This document shows, in pieces, positions 55,032 to 64,000 of a stretch of DNA of 64,000 bases (the stretch's first letter is position 1; every line of letters begins with the position of its first letter). Both the position numbers and the translations under genes were made by a program. The stretch covers positions 62,001 to 126,000 of the forward strand of contig CBDFNC010000005.1 in the NCBI GenBank assembly GCA_965249895.1, read 5' to 3'. The stretch is from CBDFNC01 sp965249895. Lineage in GTDB: Bacteria; Pseudomonadota; Gammaproteobacteria; Enterobacterales; CBDFNC01. The notes under the pieces were generated by a model. The model ran no database searches and was not told where the DNA came from. It was given only the letters and a program-made list of their open reading frames with translations.

Positions 55032-56918
55032 CTATTGTAATTCTTCTAATTCTTCCCATCGACTAAATGCTTGCTCAAGACTGGACTCGGCTTGGGCAAG
55101 TTGCGCCAACAAGACGTCTGTTTGTTCTTTTTGTTTGCTGAAGAAGTCCGCTTGATTTACTTGAGCTTGCAACCGCTCAATTTCATTTTCCAACTGTTCG
55201 AGTTTTACCGGAAGCTCTTCCAGCTCGAGCTGCATTTTAAATGAAAGCTTTTTGCGTGCCTTGGGCTTTTTCTGTTCACTGCTTTGCTCCAGCTTAGGTT
55301 TCGCAGCTTGGACTGGTGCGCTGGCCTGCTTTTGCAGGCTTGCGTCGGAATAACCGCCCACAAACTTGGAAATAACCCCTTCCCCATCGAAAAACCATGA
55401 ATTGGTTGCTGTGTTGTCAACAAAGCTACGGTCATGGCTTACCAGGAGCAAAGTACCCTGATAATTGGCAAGCAGTTCTTCCAAAAGTTCCAATGTTTCT
55501 ACATCTAAATCATTGGTTGGCTCATCGAGTACCAATAAGTTACTGGGACGTAAGAAAATTTTGGCCAGCAGCAAGCGGTTTTTTTCACCGCCAGACAAGG
55601 CCTTAACCGGCGTTCTGGCCCTTTTAGGATGAAACAGGAAATCCTGTAAATAACCCAGCACATGACGTTTTCGGCCAGCAACCTCGACTTCCTGTTTTCC
55701 TTCCGCCAGATTATCCATGACGGATTTCTCCGGATCCAGGATATCTCGGTACTGGTCAAAATAGGCGACTTCAAGTTTAGTACCACACTTAATGCTACCT
55801 GACTGGGGCTCCAGCTGAGACAACAGCAACTTAAGCAAGGTACTCTTACCGCAACCATTGGGTCCGATCAGGGCGATTTTGTCGCCGCGCATCACGGTAA
55901 AGTCCAGATTTTTAACTATCGGTTTATCTTCAAAGGCATATTCGACGCCTTCACCCTCAAAGACTATTTTGCCCGAACGCTCTGCCGTATCCACCTGGAT
56001 TTTTGCTTTGCCCATCACGGCCACTCGTTCACTACGCTCATTACGCATGTCTTTAAGCGCCCTGACCCGCCCCTCGTTGCGGGTTCGGCGTGCTTTAATC
56101 CCCTGCCGGATCCATACTTCTTCCTGAGCCAGCTTACGGTCAAACTCTTTATTTTGCTCTTCTTCAACCCGCAGCGCTTCTTCCTTTTTCACCAGGTAAT
56201 CATCATAGTTGCCTGGCCAGGACGATAGCTTGCCCCGATCAATATCGACAATACGTGTGGCTAGTTTACGAATAAACGCCCGGTCGTGACTGATAAATAC
56301 GATACTGCCCTTGAATCCAATAAGAAACTGCTCTAGCCACTCTATGGTAGGCACATCGAGGTGGTTAGTGGGTTCGTCTAGAAAAAGTAGATCCGGCTCG
56401 TAGACCAGGGCTTTCGCCAGCGCCACTTTACGCAACCAGCCACCGGAAAAATCTGACAGGGGTGTATCCGGATTGATTTTTAGGAGATCTAAGGTTTGGG
56501 TTATCTTGCTGTCCAGCTGCCAGGCATTCAGCCTATCGACTTCCTCCTGCAGTTTTTGCAGTTTAATCAGGGTCTCTTCTGTGACATTTTCGTCCAGGCT
56601 TGTGGATAGCGTGTGGTAGGCCTTCAGGGCTTCACCAACTTCCGCCATACCCGCGGCGACAAACTCATACGCAGTGATGCCTTCGGCCTGTGGCGGATCT
56701 TGCTCTAACCGGGCTATTTTCAGGTTATTGTTTTTCAATACCTGGCCATCATCCAGTTTTATCTCTCCACTCAGTACTTTTAATAAGGTGGACTTACCGG
56801 CGCCATTGCGTCCGACCAGACAAACACGTTCGTTTGGCTCGATCACAAAATCCGCGCGATCTAATAACGGAGTATCGCCGAATGCTAACTCAGCCTGGTT
56901 TAATGTAAGTAATGCCAA
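55032..56918 (-). CDS. uup: ABC-F ATPase Uup
   Basis: Uup is a soluble, ribosome-associated ABC-F protein with two ATPase domains and no membrane part; it is linked to translation and to transposon precise excision in E. coli. The 628-aa protein has Walker A motifs GRNGAGKST (about 37) and GPNGCGKST (about 354), signatures FSGGWLRKVALAKAL and LSGGEKNRLLLAKIF, Walker B LLFLDEPTNHLD and LLVLDEPTNDLD, and a C-terminal coiled coil (LEQLENEIERLQAQVNQA). It is the third gene of rlmKL-grx-uup-DUF3466, as close spacing suggests. The E. coli neighbours pqiAB are missing here and DUF3466 stands in their place. Confidence 0.95.
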   Translation of the reverse strand: MALLTLNQAELAFGDTPLLDRADFVIEPNERVCLVGRNGAGKSTLLKVLSGEIKLDDGQVLKNNNLKIARLEQDPPQAEGITAYEFVAAGMAEVGEALKAYHTLSTSLDENVTEETLIKLQKLQEEVDRLNAWQLDSKITQTLDLLKINPDTPLSDFSGGWLRKVALAKALVYEPDLLFLDEPTNHLDVPTIEWLEQFLIGFKGSIVFISHDRAFIRKLATRIVDIDRGKLSSWPGNYDDYLVKKEEALRVEEEQNKEFDRKLAQEEVWIRQGIKARRTRNEGRVRALKDMRNERSERVAVMGKAKIQVDTAERSGKIVFEGEGVEYAFEDKPIVKNLDFTVMRGDKIALIGPNGCGKSTLLKLLLSQLEPQSGSIKCGTKLEVAYFDQYRDILDPEKSVMDNLAEGKQEVEVAGRKRHVLGYLQDFLFHPKRARTPVKALSGGEKNRLLLAKIFLRPSNLLVLDEPTNDLDVETLELLEELLANYQGTLLLVSHDRSFVDNTATNSWFFDGEGVISKFVGGYSDASLQKQASAPVQAAKPKLEQSSEQKKPKARKKLSFKMQLELEELPVKLEQLENEIERLQAQVNQADFFSKQKEQTDVLLAQLAQAESSLEQAFSRWEELEELQ

Positions 56919-56920
56919 TG

Positions 56921-57151
56921 CTATAACCCCAAAAATCTATTTAATTCGTCTAAGTCAAAAGGCCAGCCCAGCTCTTCAGCGCCGCTCACTGCCTTAATTA
57001 CCGGGATCCTGACGCCGTAACACTCAACCAGCTCGGGCGACAGGGCAATATCAATAATTTCTACTTCGCACTTTCGGCTTGTTTGCCGTAACAAACCTTC
57101 GGCCAACTCGCATAAATGGCAGCCTTGCGTGGAGTACATTATCAGTTTCAT
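56921..57151 (-). CDS. Glutaredoxin-like protein
   Basis: The 76-aa thioredoxin-fold protein starts MKLIMYSTQGCHLCELA, with the redox motif C-H-L-C near residue 11, and has the cis-proline segment VRIPVI. The start at 57151 overlaps the rlmKL stop by four bases (ATGA), so translation is coupled. Proteins of this DUF836-like glutaredoxin group are small disulfide reductases whose partners are unknown. An upstream in-frame ATG (57172) lies inside rlmKL and is less likely. Confidence 0.87.
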   Translation of the reverse strand: MKLIMYSTQGCHLCELAEGLLRQTSRKCEVEIIDIALSPELVECYGVRIPVIKAVSGAEELGWPFDLDELNRFLGL

Positions 57152-59256
57152 TTTTTGGTCAATATCCAGCACTGATGTATTTTGCTATTTCGCTTAAAGT
57201 CTTCTGGAATTGATTTTTGGCTAAAATCTTCGATATCGAAACCTAACGCTTCCACTTTAGCTCTGTCCAGCTTAAAACCACGCATGTTGTTGGAGAACAC
57301 TAAGGTTCCTTTGTCGCGCAGGATACGACTCGCATTGGTTAATAAGGCAAGGTGATCCCGTTGCACTTCAAACGTCGACTCCATACGTTTGGAATTGGAA
57401 AACGTCGGTGGGTCAACAAAAATAAGGTCAAAGCTTTGCTCACACTGCTCAAGCCAGTGTAAACAGTCGGCCTGTACAAACTCATGTTTGCCCTTGATCC
57501 GGTTAATACTAAAGTTGTCTTTTGCCCAATTAATATAGGTATTGGACATGTCCACGCTGGTGGTAGAGGCTGCTCCGCCTAACGCCGCATGTACTGACGC
57601 GGTTGCCGTGTAACAGAACAGGTTCAGGAAGTCTTTACCTGCCGCCAGTTCACCCAGACGCTTACGGGTTGGCCTGTGATCCAAAAACAGCCCTGTATCC
57701 AGATAGTCCCACAGGTTAACTCTGAGTTTGGCGCCATATTCCATTACATCCAGAGTTTCATTTTCACGACCAAATTTTTGGCTTTCTGCCTTCTGATATT
57801 GGTTGGCGCCTTTTTGCCTTTCCCTGGTTTTCACCACCAGCTGATCTTTCTTCAGCGCCATAACATGGGTCGTGGTAGCAATCACGTCCAATAAACGTCG
57901 TTTCGCTTTTTCCGGTGCTATTTCTTTAGGCGCGGCATATTCCTGAAGCACCACATAATCGCCGTATTTATCGATGGCGACGTTGTACTCGGGCAGGTCG
58001 GCGTCGTAGACGCGATAACATTCAAGCGCTTCTCGTTTGGCCCACTTTTTCCGTTGTTGCAGGTTTTTCTTTAATCGGTTGCCAAACGCTTCGGCATATA
58101 TCGGCGGTTTACCCGAAGCGACGCCCGAGTCACCGATTTGATAATTCTTTAGCACACACTCTAGGGCACCGTTAAAAACTTTGTAGGTTTTGTGCGCCCT
58201 CAGGCCGATACAACTTAACAATTCCGTATCTGTGGACAAAAGGGTCAGTCGCCAGCCTGGAAATTTTTCTTTAAAACGTACGCCAAAGGCGCCGTATAAC
58301 TCAATCATGCCGGTGAGACCGCCCATCCTTTCCCCATATGGAGGGTTGGACACGATAACGCCCTGCTGTTCCGGTAGCGGGTTATTTACCTCACCCACAT
58401 CTTTCACGCTAAAGGTGATCAAGTCATCTACGCCGGCTCTGCGTGCATTTTCTCTGGCAATATTCACCAGGGTGCGACTTATGTCCGAAGCGAAAAAACG
58501 GGTGGGTATTTCTTTCAGGCGCTTCTCGTTGGCCTCTGCCACCACTGAAGCCCAAAGTTCGGGATCATGGCCCTTCCAGCTGTCGAAACCAAAACTATGT
58601 CTGAGTAAACCGGGTGCGCGCTTGGCGGCCATCAGTGCCGCTTCGATTACAATTGTGCCGGAGCCGCACATAGGGTCGAATAAGGCTTGGTCCGTCCAGC
58701 CACTTCGTTTAACCATAGCTGCGGCCAGGCTTTCTTTTAGTGGCGCTGTACCTGCGCTATCCCTGTACCCTCTGTGGTGCAAAGGAGACCCCGCCATATC
58801 CAGGTATACCATGGCTTTACCTTTCTGCAGCCTGACGGTAATACGGATATCCGCACCCTGCTTCTCCACATCGGGACGTGCATTGGTTTTCTTCCTGAAG
58901 CGGTCGACGATGGCGTCTTTCACTTTCATCGCACCGAACTGGGTATTGCGAATTTCGTCATTGGTGCCTGAAAAATCGATAGCAAAGCTGCTGTCCACGT
59001 CGAAGATGGATTCCCAGCTGATCATACTGCAGCCAAGGTAAAGGTCCATGGCATCGCGAACATCAAATTCACTTAGAGACAACAGGACGCGGGAGGCACA
59101 CCTGGACCACAGACATACTTTATATCCTTGCTCCAGTGAGCCTTTAAAACTAACACCTGAACGGGCAATTTTTACCTGCTCGATACCCAATTCAAGTAGC
59201 TCTGCTTCAACAAGAGGCTCTAACCCCCTCGCCGTGGATACAAAATATGACTGCAT
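57148..59256 (-). CDS. rlmL: 23S rRNA G2445/G2069 methyltransferase RlmKL
   Basis: RlmKL carries both methyltransferase activities: N2 methylation of G2445 by the N-terminal half and N7 methylation of G2069 by the C-terminal half. The 702-aa length equals the E. coli enzyme. A THUMP domain (about 40-160) is followed by the first Rossmann domain with MCGSGTIVIEAALMAA and NPPYGERMG. The second domain contains LNLFCYTATASVHAALGGA and DPPTFSNSKRM. It is the first of a tight operon with the glutaredoxin-like gene, uup and DUF3466. Confidence 0.97.
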   Translation of the reverse strand: MQSYFVSTARGLEPLVEAELLELGIEQVKIARSGVSFKGSLEQGYKVCLWSRCASRVLLSLSEFDVRDAMDLYLGCSMISWESIFDVDSSFAIDFSGTNDEIRNTQFGAMKVKDAIVDRFRKKTNARPDVEKQGADIRITVRLQKGKAMVYLDMAGSPLHHRGYRDSAGTAPLKESLAAAMVKRSGWTDQALFDPMCGSGTIVIEAALMAAKRAPGLLRHSFGFDSWKGHDPELWASVVAEANEKRLKEIPTRFFASDISRTLVNIARENARRAGVDDLITFSVKDVGEVNNPLPEQQGVIVSNPPYGERMGGLTGMIELYGAFGVRFKEKFPGWRLTLLSTDTELLSCIGLRAHKTYKVFNGALECVLKNYQIGDSGVASGKPPIYAEAFGNRLKKNLQQRKKWAKREALECYRVYDADLPEYNVAIDKYGDYVVLQEYAAPKEIAPEKAKRRLLDVIATTTHVMALKKDQLVVKTRERQKGANQYQKAESQKFGRENETLDVMEYGAKLRVNLWDYLDTGLFLDHRPTRKRLGELAAGKDFLNLFCYTATASVHAALGGAASTTSVDMSNTYINWAKDNFSINRIKGKHEFVQADCLHWLEQCEQSFDLIFVDPPTFSNSKRMESTFEVQRDHLALLTNASRILRDKGTLVFSNNMRGFKLDRAKVEALGFDIEDFSQKSIPEDFKRNSKIHQCWILTKK

Positions 59257-59519
59257 TTACTTTTCCGATCTGTACTTTCAAACGGCGCATTATAACCAAA
59301 GTATTAGGGATTAGCTTGTTATTTCCCACGGGTTTTTCCAGGCTTGCCCAACATCCGCCAGACCACTGATTTACTTCTCAGTCAGCCAGTTTATGGTTAT
59401 TCATATTTTCGCTTTGCAGCTTACATTACGTCGAAAAAACGTAAAACAACTGTTAATTATGCAACCAGGCGGGGAGGTAAATACTGTTGAGGAAAAATGG
59501 CTAAGGGATTTTGAACAGG

Positions 59520-60059
59520 CTAACCCACACCTTTTACCAAGTGTTGTGCTTCCACGGCAAAATTGAGCCGATTGTTCATCACTTTAATCACATCGAATTG
59601 ACTCAGACACTTTCTACTGGCTAATTGGTGGTTTCTCTCCACTAACATACACAGGCTGATTTGTTCGCAACTTTCAATCACGATATAGCTGGCCACGCCG
59701 TGGGCGCTGGTCAAGATAACCTCATCACCAAGAAACGGCTCCTGTTCATTGGGGGAAGGCGTGAAAAACCAACTTTGTGGCATCAAAGGCATATGGAAAC
59801 GTATGGCAGCAACGGCGTTGAGGGCAAGCTGAACGATAACCGCTTTGGGACGAGACTGCTGCACAGTCAGCTTATCGATGACCTGATAATAAGCAGCCGC
59901 ATCATCAATAGAAAATGCGGTGGATTCTAAACCAGCTGGGATCAGTTTTTTACTGGAATAGTGGGATAAAAACAACATGTCAGCCCCCAAATCCAGTGTG
60001 AGCTTTTGCTGTTCCTGATCGTATAACCAAATCCAGTTGTTATCGGGTTTTAGAATCAT
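59520..60059 (-). CDS. zapC: Cell division protein ZapC
   Basis: ZapC binds FtsZ and promotes bundling of filaments at the division ring. The 179-aa protein starts MILKPDNNWIWLYDQEQQKL and has FLSHYSSKKLIPAGLE and the C-terminal CLSQFDVIKVMNNRL as in ZapC of other gammaproteobacteria. In E. coli zapC lies next to pyrD, as here (84-bp gap, same strand). Between its stop side and rlmKL there are about 260 bp without a gene. Confidence 0.9.
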   Translation of the reverse strand: MILKPDNNWIWLYDQEQQKLTLDLGADMLFLSHYSSKKLIPAGLESTAFSIDDAAAYYQVIDKLTVQQSRPKAVIVQLALNAVAAIRFHMPLMPQSWFFTPSPNEQEPFLGDEVILTSAHGVASYIVIESCEQISLCMLVERNHQLASRKCLSQFDVIKVMNNRLNFAVEAQHLVKGVG

Positions 60060-60143
60060 AATATTTTTGGCAAACTCCTTGGATTCTATACATATAAAAT
60101 AATTATCAATTCAGTGCAAGAGAGTTTGCCATATTAAAGGGAT

Positions 60144-61154
60144 TTAATAGTTATTTACAATATTTTTAACCAGTTTTGGACCGTGATAGATGAAACCTGA
60201 GTAAATTTGCACCAACTTTGCACCGGCTTGCATTTTTTCTCTGGCAGCGATGGCGGAATCAATGCCCCCGACCCCTATGATAGGTAATGCGTCATCTAAC
60301 TCCTGAGCGAGTCGCTTCACCGTCAGCGTGCTTAAGTTTTGTACCGGTCGACCACTTAAACCACCCGCTTCACCTGCATGCATCATGCCTTTCACCATGT
60401 TACGTTCCAGCGTAGTATTAGTGGCAATAACACCGTCGATGTTAAAACGTCTCAGGGAGTCCGCAATTTGAACTATTTCGGCTTCCGTCAGATCTGGCGC
60501 TATTTTTATTGTCAGAGGCACATATTTATCGAATTTTTGTGATAGTTCACCCTGGCGGGCCTTGAGATCTTTAAGCAGATCATCCAATGCTTCACCGTAT
60601 TGCAAGGAGCGTAATCCAGGTGTATTTGGGGAGGAGATATTCACTACAATATAGGATGCATCCTGATAGACCTTATCCATACAAATCAGGTAATCATCCT
60701 TGCCCTTTTCCACCGGTGTATCAACGTTTTTACCGATATTAATCCCGATGATCCCCTGATACTCAGCTTTACGAACATTTTCAACCAGGTTATCAACCCC
60801 CAAGTTGTTAAACCCCATCCGGTTGATGATCCCTTCGGCTTCGATTACCCGAAACAAACGGGGTTTTTCATTGCCCGGCTGGGGTCGTGGTGTGACAGTT
60901 CCAACTTCGATAAAACCAAATCCCATGGCGGCAAACGCATCGATGCACTCGGCATTTTTATCAAGCCCGGCAGCAAGCCCCACCGGGTTATCAAAGTTAA
61001 GCCCCATCACTTCAACCGGACGCTTGTTCAATTGCTGTCGATAAAATCGTTCGAGTGGCGTGCCCGCTGTGGCGCGTAATTGCTTTAAGGAAAGCTCATG
61101 GGCTTTTTCAGCATCCATTTTAAACAGTACTTCTCGCGCTAAGCGGTAAAACAT
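60144..61154 (-). CDS. pyrD: Dihydroorotate dehydrogenase (quinone), class 2
   Basis: PyrD oxidises dihydroorotate to orotate in pyrimidine synthesis, passing electrons to membrane quinones. The start at 61154 (after a GAGG site) gives 336 aa, the same as in E. coli; an upstream TTG is not needed. The N-terminal helices MFYRLAREVLFKMDAEKAHE form the membrane-binding part. Class 2 active-site serine lies in VVNISSPNTPGLRSLQ. FMN-binding segments include NPVGLAAGLDKNAE and VGGIDSAIAAREKMQAGA. Confidence 0.97.
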   Translation of the reverse strand: MFYRLAREVLFKMDAEKAHELSLKQLRATAGTPLERFYRQQLNKRPVEVMGLNFDNPVGLAAGLDKNAECIDAFAAMGFGFIEVGTVTPRPQPGNEKPRLFRVIEAEGIINRMGFNNLGVDNLVENVRKAEYQGIIGINIGKNVDTPVEKGKDDYLICMDKVYQDASYIVVNISSPNTPGLRSLQYGEALDDLLKDLKARQGELSQKFDKYVPLTIKIAPDLTEAEIVQIADSLRRFNIDGVIATNTTLERNMVKGMMHAGEAGGLSGRPVQNLSTLTVKRLAQELDDALPIIGVGGIDSAIAAREKMQAGAKLVQIYSGFIYHGPKLVKNIVNNY

Positions 61155-61183
61155 AGAAAACCTCAATTAGTAAATTGCGCCTA

Positions 61184-61212
61184 TAACAAAGGGGCGTTAT
61201 GCCCCTTCGATT
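61184..61212 (-). terminator. Terminator of the glutamate dehydrogenase gene
   Basis: The stem AAGGGGC/GCCCCTT with loop GTTAT (61189-61207) lies 34 bp after the gdhB stop. On the minus strand it is followed by a weak T-rich stretch (TGTTATAGG). Confidence 0.6.
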
Positions 61213-61240
61213 AGTTTAATGTATTTTCTCTGGCTGCAGA

Positions 61241-64000
61241 CTATTCCGTACTTTTACAGTTCAGGTTGAGCAGGTTCAACTCACGTAACGCCACAGAGAA
61301 CTTGGCGAATTCGTGGGTTGAACTGGTTTTGAAATCTGCCAGCATATGATGCCAGCGCTGCAACAAGCCTTGGTTAACCTCCAACCATTGGTCCAGTATG
61401 GTATCGTAGATTTCACTGTCTTTACAGCTGCCTAGCACAGATGAAGTCAACGATCTCTGCTGCCAGTCCAGCTCTTCCCTGAACGAAGCTCTTGCCAGCG
61501 CCTGCCAGTGATTAGTCACGGCTTGCTGGTTTATTTGCTCAAGGAACCAGTGCAGATCTAATTTAGCCCCGAGACGGAAGTAGATATCTGAGGTGGTTAT
61601 AATAGTCTGGTTATGCTCCTGAGATATTTGCGCCACATCAAGGGCAGAGAACATAGTACTTTGATGGCTGATGGCTTCAGCCAGGTTGGCCGGTACACCA
61701 TGCTCGACATATTCCGCTATCTTAGCCTTATGCTGTTCGACCTCTTCTTCTACCATCACCCTGTATAGATTGTCAGCCAGCTCTTGATAGGCAGGTTTAA
61801 AGAACTCGATATTTTCGCCTATAGTCCATGTACGATTTCTCAACCGCAGGAACCAGCGAGTTCCACGACGTACGATACGTCGGCTCTGGGCCATCATACG
61901 TAACTGAACATCGGCAGCAATCTTGTTATCCAGTCCTTCAATCTGGCGCCACAAATGGTCAAGATCGAACACTTCCCGCGCCATGGTGTAACACATGGCG
62001 ATTTCGGCATCACTGGCGCCCGTTTCATCGCGCATTCGGGTTACGAAGTTCAGCCCTAGGTCGTTAACGATACGGTTAGCGGTTTGTGTCGCGATGATCT
62101 CGGTACGTAGCGGATGACTTTCCATCTGCCTGGCGTACTTTTCCCGTAACTTATTCGGGAAAGAGGCAATCAAGCTGCGGGCGATATAAGGATCCTGGGT
62201 AATTTCCTCACATTGCAGGGACTCTTTCAGCACCATTTTACCGTAAGCAAGCAATACGCATAACTCTGGACGGGTTAAGCCTTTGCCCATGGCCATACGT
62301 TCTGATAATTCGTCATCTGTGGGCAAATGCTCCATCGCTCGATCCAATTTCCCATCTTTCTCAAGACCATGGATAAAACGAATTTGCTCTTTAAGCTGGT
62401 CCGCCGCGGTCAGCTCGGTGATGGAAATAGACTGGGCCTGACGATAGGCATTGGTGAGTACAATCTCACTGACGTTTTCCGTCATATCATAAAGCAATTT
62501 ATTTCTCTGCTTTATGGTCAGGTCGCCGTTGGTGACCAGGCTGTTGAGCAAGATCTTGATATTCACTTCGTTGTCAGAGCAGTCAACACCGCCTACGTTA
62601 TCGATGAAATCAGTATCGATACGACCGCCGTGTTGGGCAAACTCGATACGACCCAGTTGAGTACAACCCAGGTTACCGCCCTCACCCACTACACGTACTT
62701 TCAGCTCTTCACCGTTAATCCTGAGGCAATCGTTGGCTCTGTCACCGACTTCCAGGTCGGTTTCCGACCGGGCCTTGACGTAGGTACCGATACCACCGTT
62801 CCACAACAGGTCGACTTCCATACACAACAGCGCCCGAATTAAATCATTCGGCGCCATGCTGGATTTGCTGGCGCCCAACATCTTTTTGATCTGTGGCGTC
62901 AGCTTGATGGACTTGGCGCTACGGGAGAAGATGCCGCCACCGTCTGAAATCAATCCAGTGTCGTAATCACTCCAGCTAGATTGGGGTAGGTCAAATAGGC
63001 GTTTACGCTCGACCCAGCTGGTCGCCGCATTTGGCTCTGGATCGATAAAGATATGCATATGGTTAAACGCGACTTTCAAGCGAATATGCTTGGAAAGCAG
63101 CATACCGTTACCAAACACGTCGCCCGCCATATCACCGATACCTACACAGGTAAAATCAGTGTTCTGACAATCGGTACCCATTTCGCGGAAGTGACGTTTC
63201 ACCGACTCCCAAGCGCCCCGGGCAGTGATCCCCATTTTTTTATGGTCGTAACCGACACTGCCGCCGGAAGCAAATGCATCGCCCAACCAGAAGTCGTATT
63301 CTGCGCTAATTTCATTGGCTATATCAGAGAAGGTCGCGGTACCTTTGTCTGCCGCCACAACCAGGTACGGATCGTCTTCATCCAACTTAACCACATCGGT
63401 AGGTGGTACGATTTCACCTTGCATAATGTTATCCGTAATATCCAATAGCGCCCGAATAAAGGTACGATAACAACTTTGGCCTTCTTCCAGGAACGCCGCG
63501 CGACCGCCGTTAGTCGGCAGCTTTTTGCATACAAAACCACCCTTGGCGCCTACCGGTACGATAACTGTATTTTTAACTTGCTGCGCTTTTACCAGGCCCA
63601 GCACTTCGGTACGGAAATCTTCGCGACGGTCGGACCATCTCAGGCCACCCCGGGCAACCTTACCGCCTCGTAAATGCACCCCTTCGATACGCGGAGAGTA
63701 AACAAAAATTTCAAATTCTGGTAACGGTTTTGGCATCTCGGTAATTTTACCCGGCGACATCTTAAACGAGATATATTCTTTGTCTTCACCATTGCCATCC
63801 AATTGATAATAATTGGTTCGTAATGTGGCGTTAACCATCTCCACATAGCGGCGGATGATGCGATCGTCGTCCAGGTTGGCGACGTCATCAAGCTGCTCAA
63901 TGATTTTAGCTTCCAGCTTCGCGACCACTTTTTCGTTGCCGTGGCGGCTCGGAGAGAATTTGCGATCGAATAACTCGATAATCAAACCCGCTAATTCGGG
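61241..64000 (-). CDS. gdhB: NAD-specific glutamate dehydrogenase, C-terminal part
   Basis: This is the large (about 1600 aa) L_180 class of NAD-dependent glutamate dehydrogenase, which turns glutamate into 2-oxoglutarate and ammonium in catabolism. Only the last 919 residues are in the window; the frame stays open to base 64000 and the true start lies beyond the edge. Visible are the catalytic region with GGLRWSDRREDFRTEVLGL and VIVPVGAKGGFV (active-site lysine), FTCVGIGDMAGDVFGNGML, and the NAD-binding NGGIGTYVKARSE. It is separated from pyrD by a terminator-like hairpin. Confidence 0.95.
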   Translation of the reverse strand, partial: PELAGLIIELFDRKFSPSRHGNEKVVAKLEAKIIEQLDDVANLDDDRIIRRYVEMVNATLRTNYYQLDGNGEDKEYISFKMSPGKITEMPKPLPEFEIFVYSPRIEGVHLRGGKVARGGLRWSDRREDFRTEVLGLVKAQQVKNTVIVPVGAKGGFVCKKLPTNGGRAAFLEEGQSCYRTFIRALLDITDNIMQGEIVPPTDVVKLDEDDPYLVVAADKGTATFSDIANEISAEYDFWLGDAFASGGSVGYDHKKMGITARGAWESVKRHFREMGTDCQNTDFTCVGIGDMAGDVFGNGMLLSKHIRLKVAFNHMHIFIDPEPNAATSWVERKRLFDLPQSSWSDYDTGLISDGGGIFSRSAKSIKLTPQIKKMLGASKSSMAPNDLIRALLCMEVDLLWNGGIGTYVKARSETDLEVGDRANDCLRINGEELKVRVVGEGGNLGCTQLGRIEFAQHGGRIDTDFIDNVGGVDCSDNEVNIKILLNSLVTNGDLTIKQRNKLLYDMTENVSEIVLTNAYRQAQSISITELTAADQLKEQIRFIHGLEKDGKLDRAMEHLPTDDELSERMAMGKGLTRPELCVLLAYGKMVLKESLQCEEITQDPYIARSLIASFPNKLREKYARQMESHPLRTEIIATQTANRIVNDLGLNFVTRMRDETGASDAEIAMCYTMAREVFDLDHLWRQIEGLDNKIAADVQLRMMAQSRRIVRRGTRWFLRLRNRTWTIGENIEFFKPAYQELADNLYRVMVEEEVEQHKAKIAEYVEHGVPANLAEAISHQSTMFSALDVAQISQEHNQTIITTSDIYFRLGAKLDLHWFLEQINQQAVTNHWQALARASFREELDWQQRSLTSSVLGSCKDSEIYDTILDQWLEVNQGLLQRWHHMLADFKTSSTHEFAKFSVALRELNLLNLNCKSTE

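Noticed and set aside
58190..59041. Long (283-codon) plus-strand frame
   Set aside because: It is fully antisense to rlmKL, which has complete motifs and normal length.
1..64000. tRNA, rRNA, CRISPR arrays or a replication origin
   Set aside because: I looked for cloverleaf-type and ribosomal sequence blocks, short spaced repeats and DnaA-box clusters and saw none I could support.

Overview
The window reads as chromosome of a marine gammaproteobacterium of the order Alteromonadales (Shewanella/Colwelliaceae-like; genus not settled from sequence alone). Two things point there. A complete pfa polyunsaturated fatty acid synthase locus is laid out as in Shewanella (pfaE divergent from pfaR-pfaA-B-C-D). 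A core block on the right (lonH/ycbZ-fabA-rmf-DUF3466-uup-grx-rlmKL-zapC-pyrD-gdhB) follows the gene order around fabA/rmf/uup/rlmKL/pyrD in E. coli and its relatives.

Layout. (1) 1-13.2 kb is an accessory, decaying region: a serine hydrolase whose 3' end is built from a dispersed repeat, an intact DDE insertion sequence transposase, a frameshifted second transposase, and a Tn3-family element. The Tn3 element has a frameshifted tnpA, a RecD2-type helicase cargo gene and two divergent paralogous small genes, one of them frameshifted. A frameshifted chloramphenicol acetyltransferase follows. (2) 13.3-20.8 kb covers sulfur and nitrogen assimilation: cysI, cysJ and a nitrilase on the minus strand, a divergent LysR regulator, and a SulP-type anion transporter. 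(3) 20.9-22.7 kb has a c-di-GMP-I (GEMM-I) riboswitch ahead of a small secreted protein, then ompW with a perfect FNR-type box upstream. (4) 23.0-43.8 kb is the PUFA synthase locus. PfaA carries eight tandem ACP domains, four of them encoded by almost identical 300-bp units. (5) 43.8-48.0 kb is a gldA-gldF-gldG-like ABC operon bounded by about 100-bp inverted repeats. (6) 48.0-64.0 kb is core: thioesterase, CLCA_X protein, FimV-like protein, LonH, FabA, RMF (only 58 aa), DUF3466, Uup, glutaredoxin-like protein, RlmKL, ZapC, PyrD, and the C-terminal part of an NAD-dependent glutamate dehydrogenase cut by the window edge.

How the parts work together. PfaE arms the eight ACPs of PfaA. PfaA (KS-MAT-ACPx8-KR-DH), PfaB (AT), PfaC (KS-CLF-DH-DH) and PfaD (ER) together build a long-chain PUFA, EPA or DHA; which one cannot be told here. 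PfaR is the likely activator. The fabA block supplies ordinary unsaturated fatty acids and stationary-phase ribosome hibernation. At least four single-base frameshifts, three or more of them in A/T runs, cluster at 3.8-12.7 kb. I saw none in the roughly 50 kb of core and pfa coding sequence, which suggests real decay of the accessory region, although sequencing error has to be excluded.
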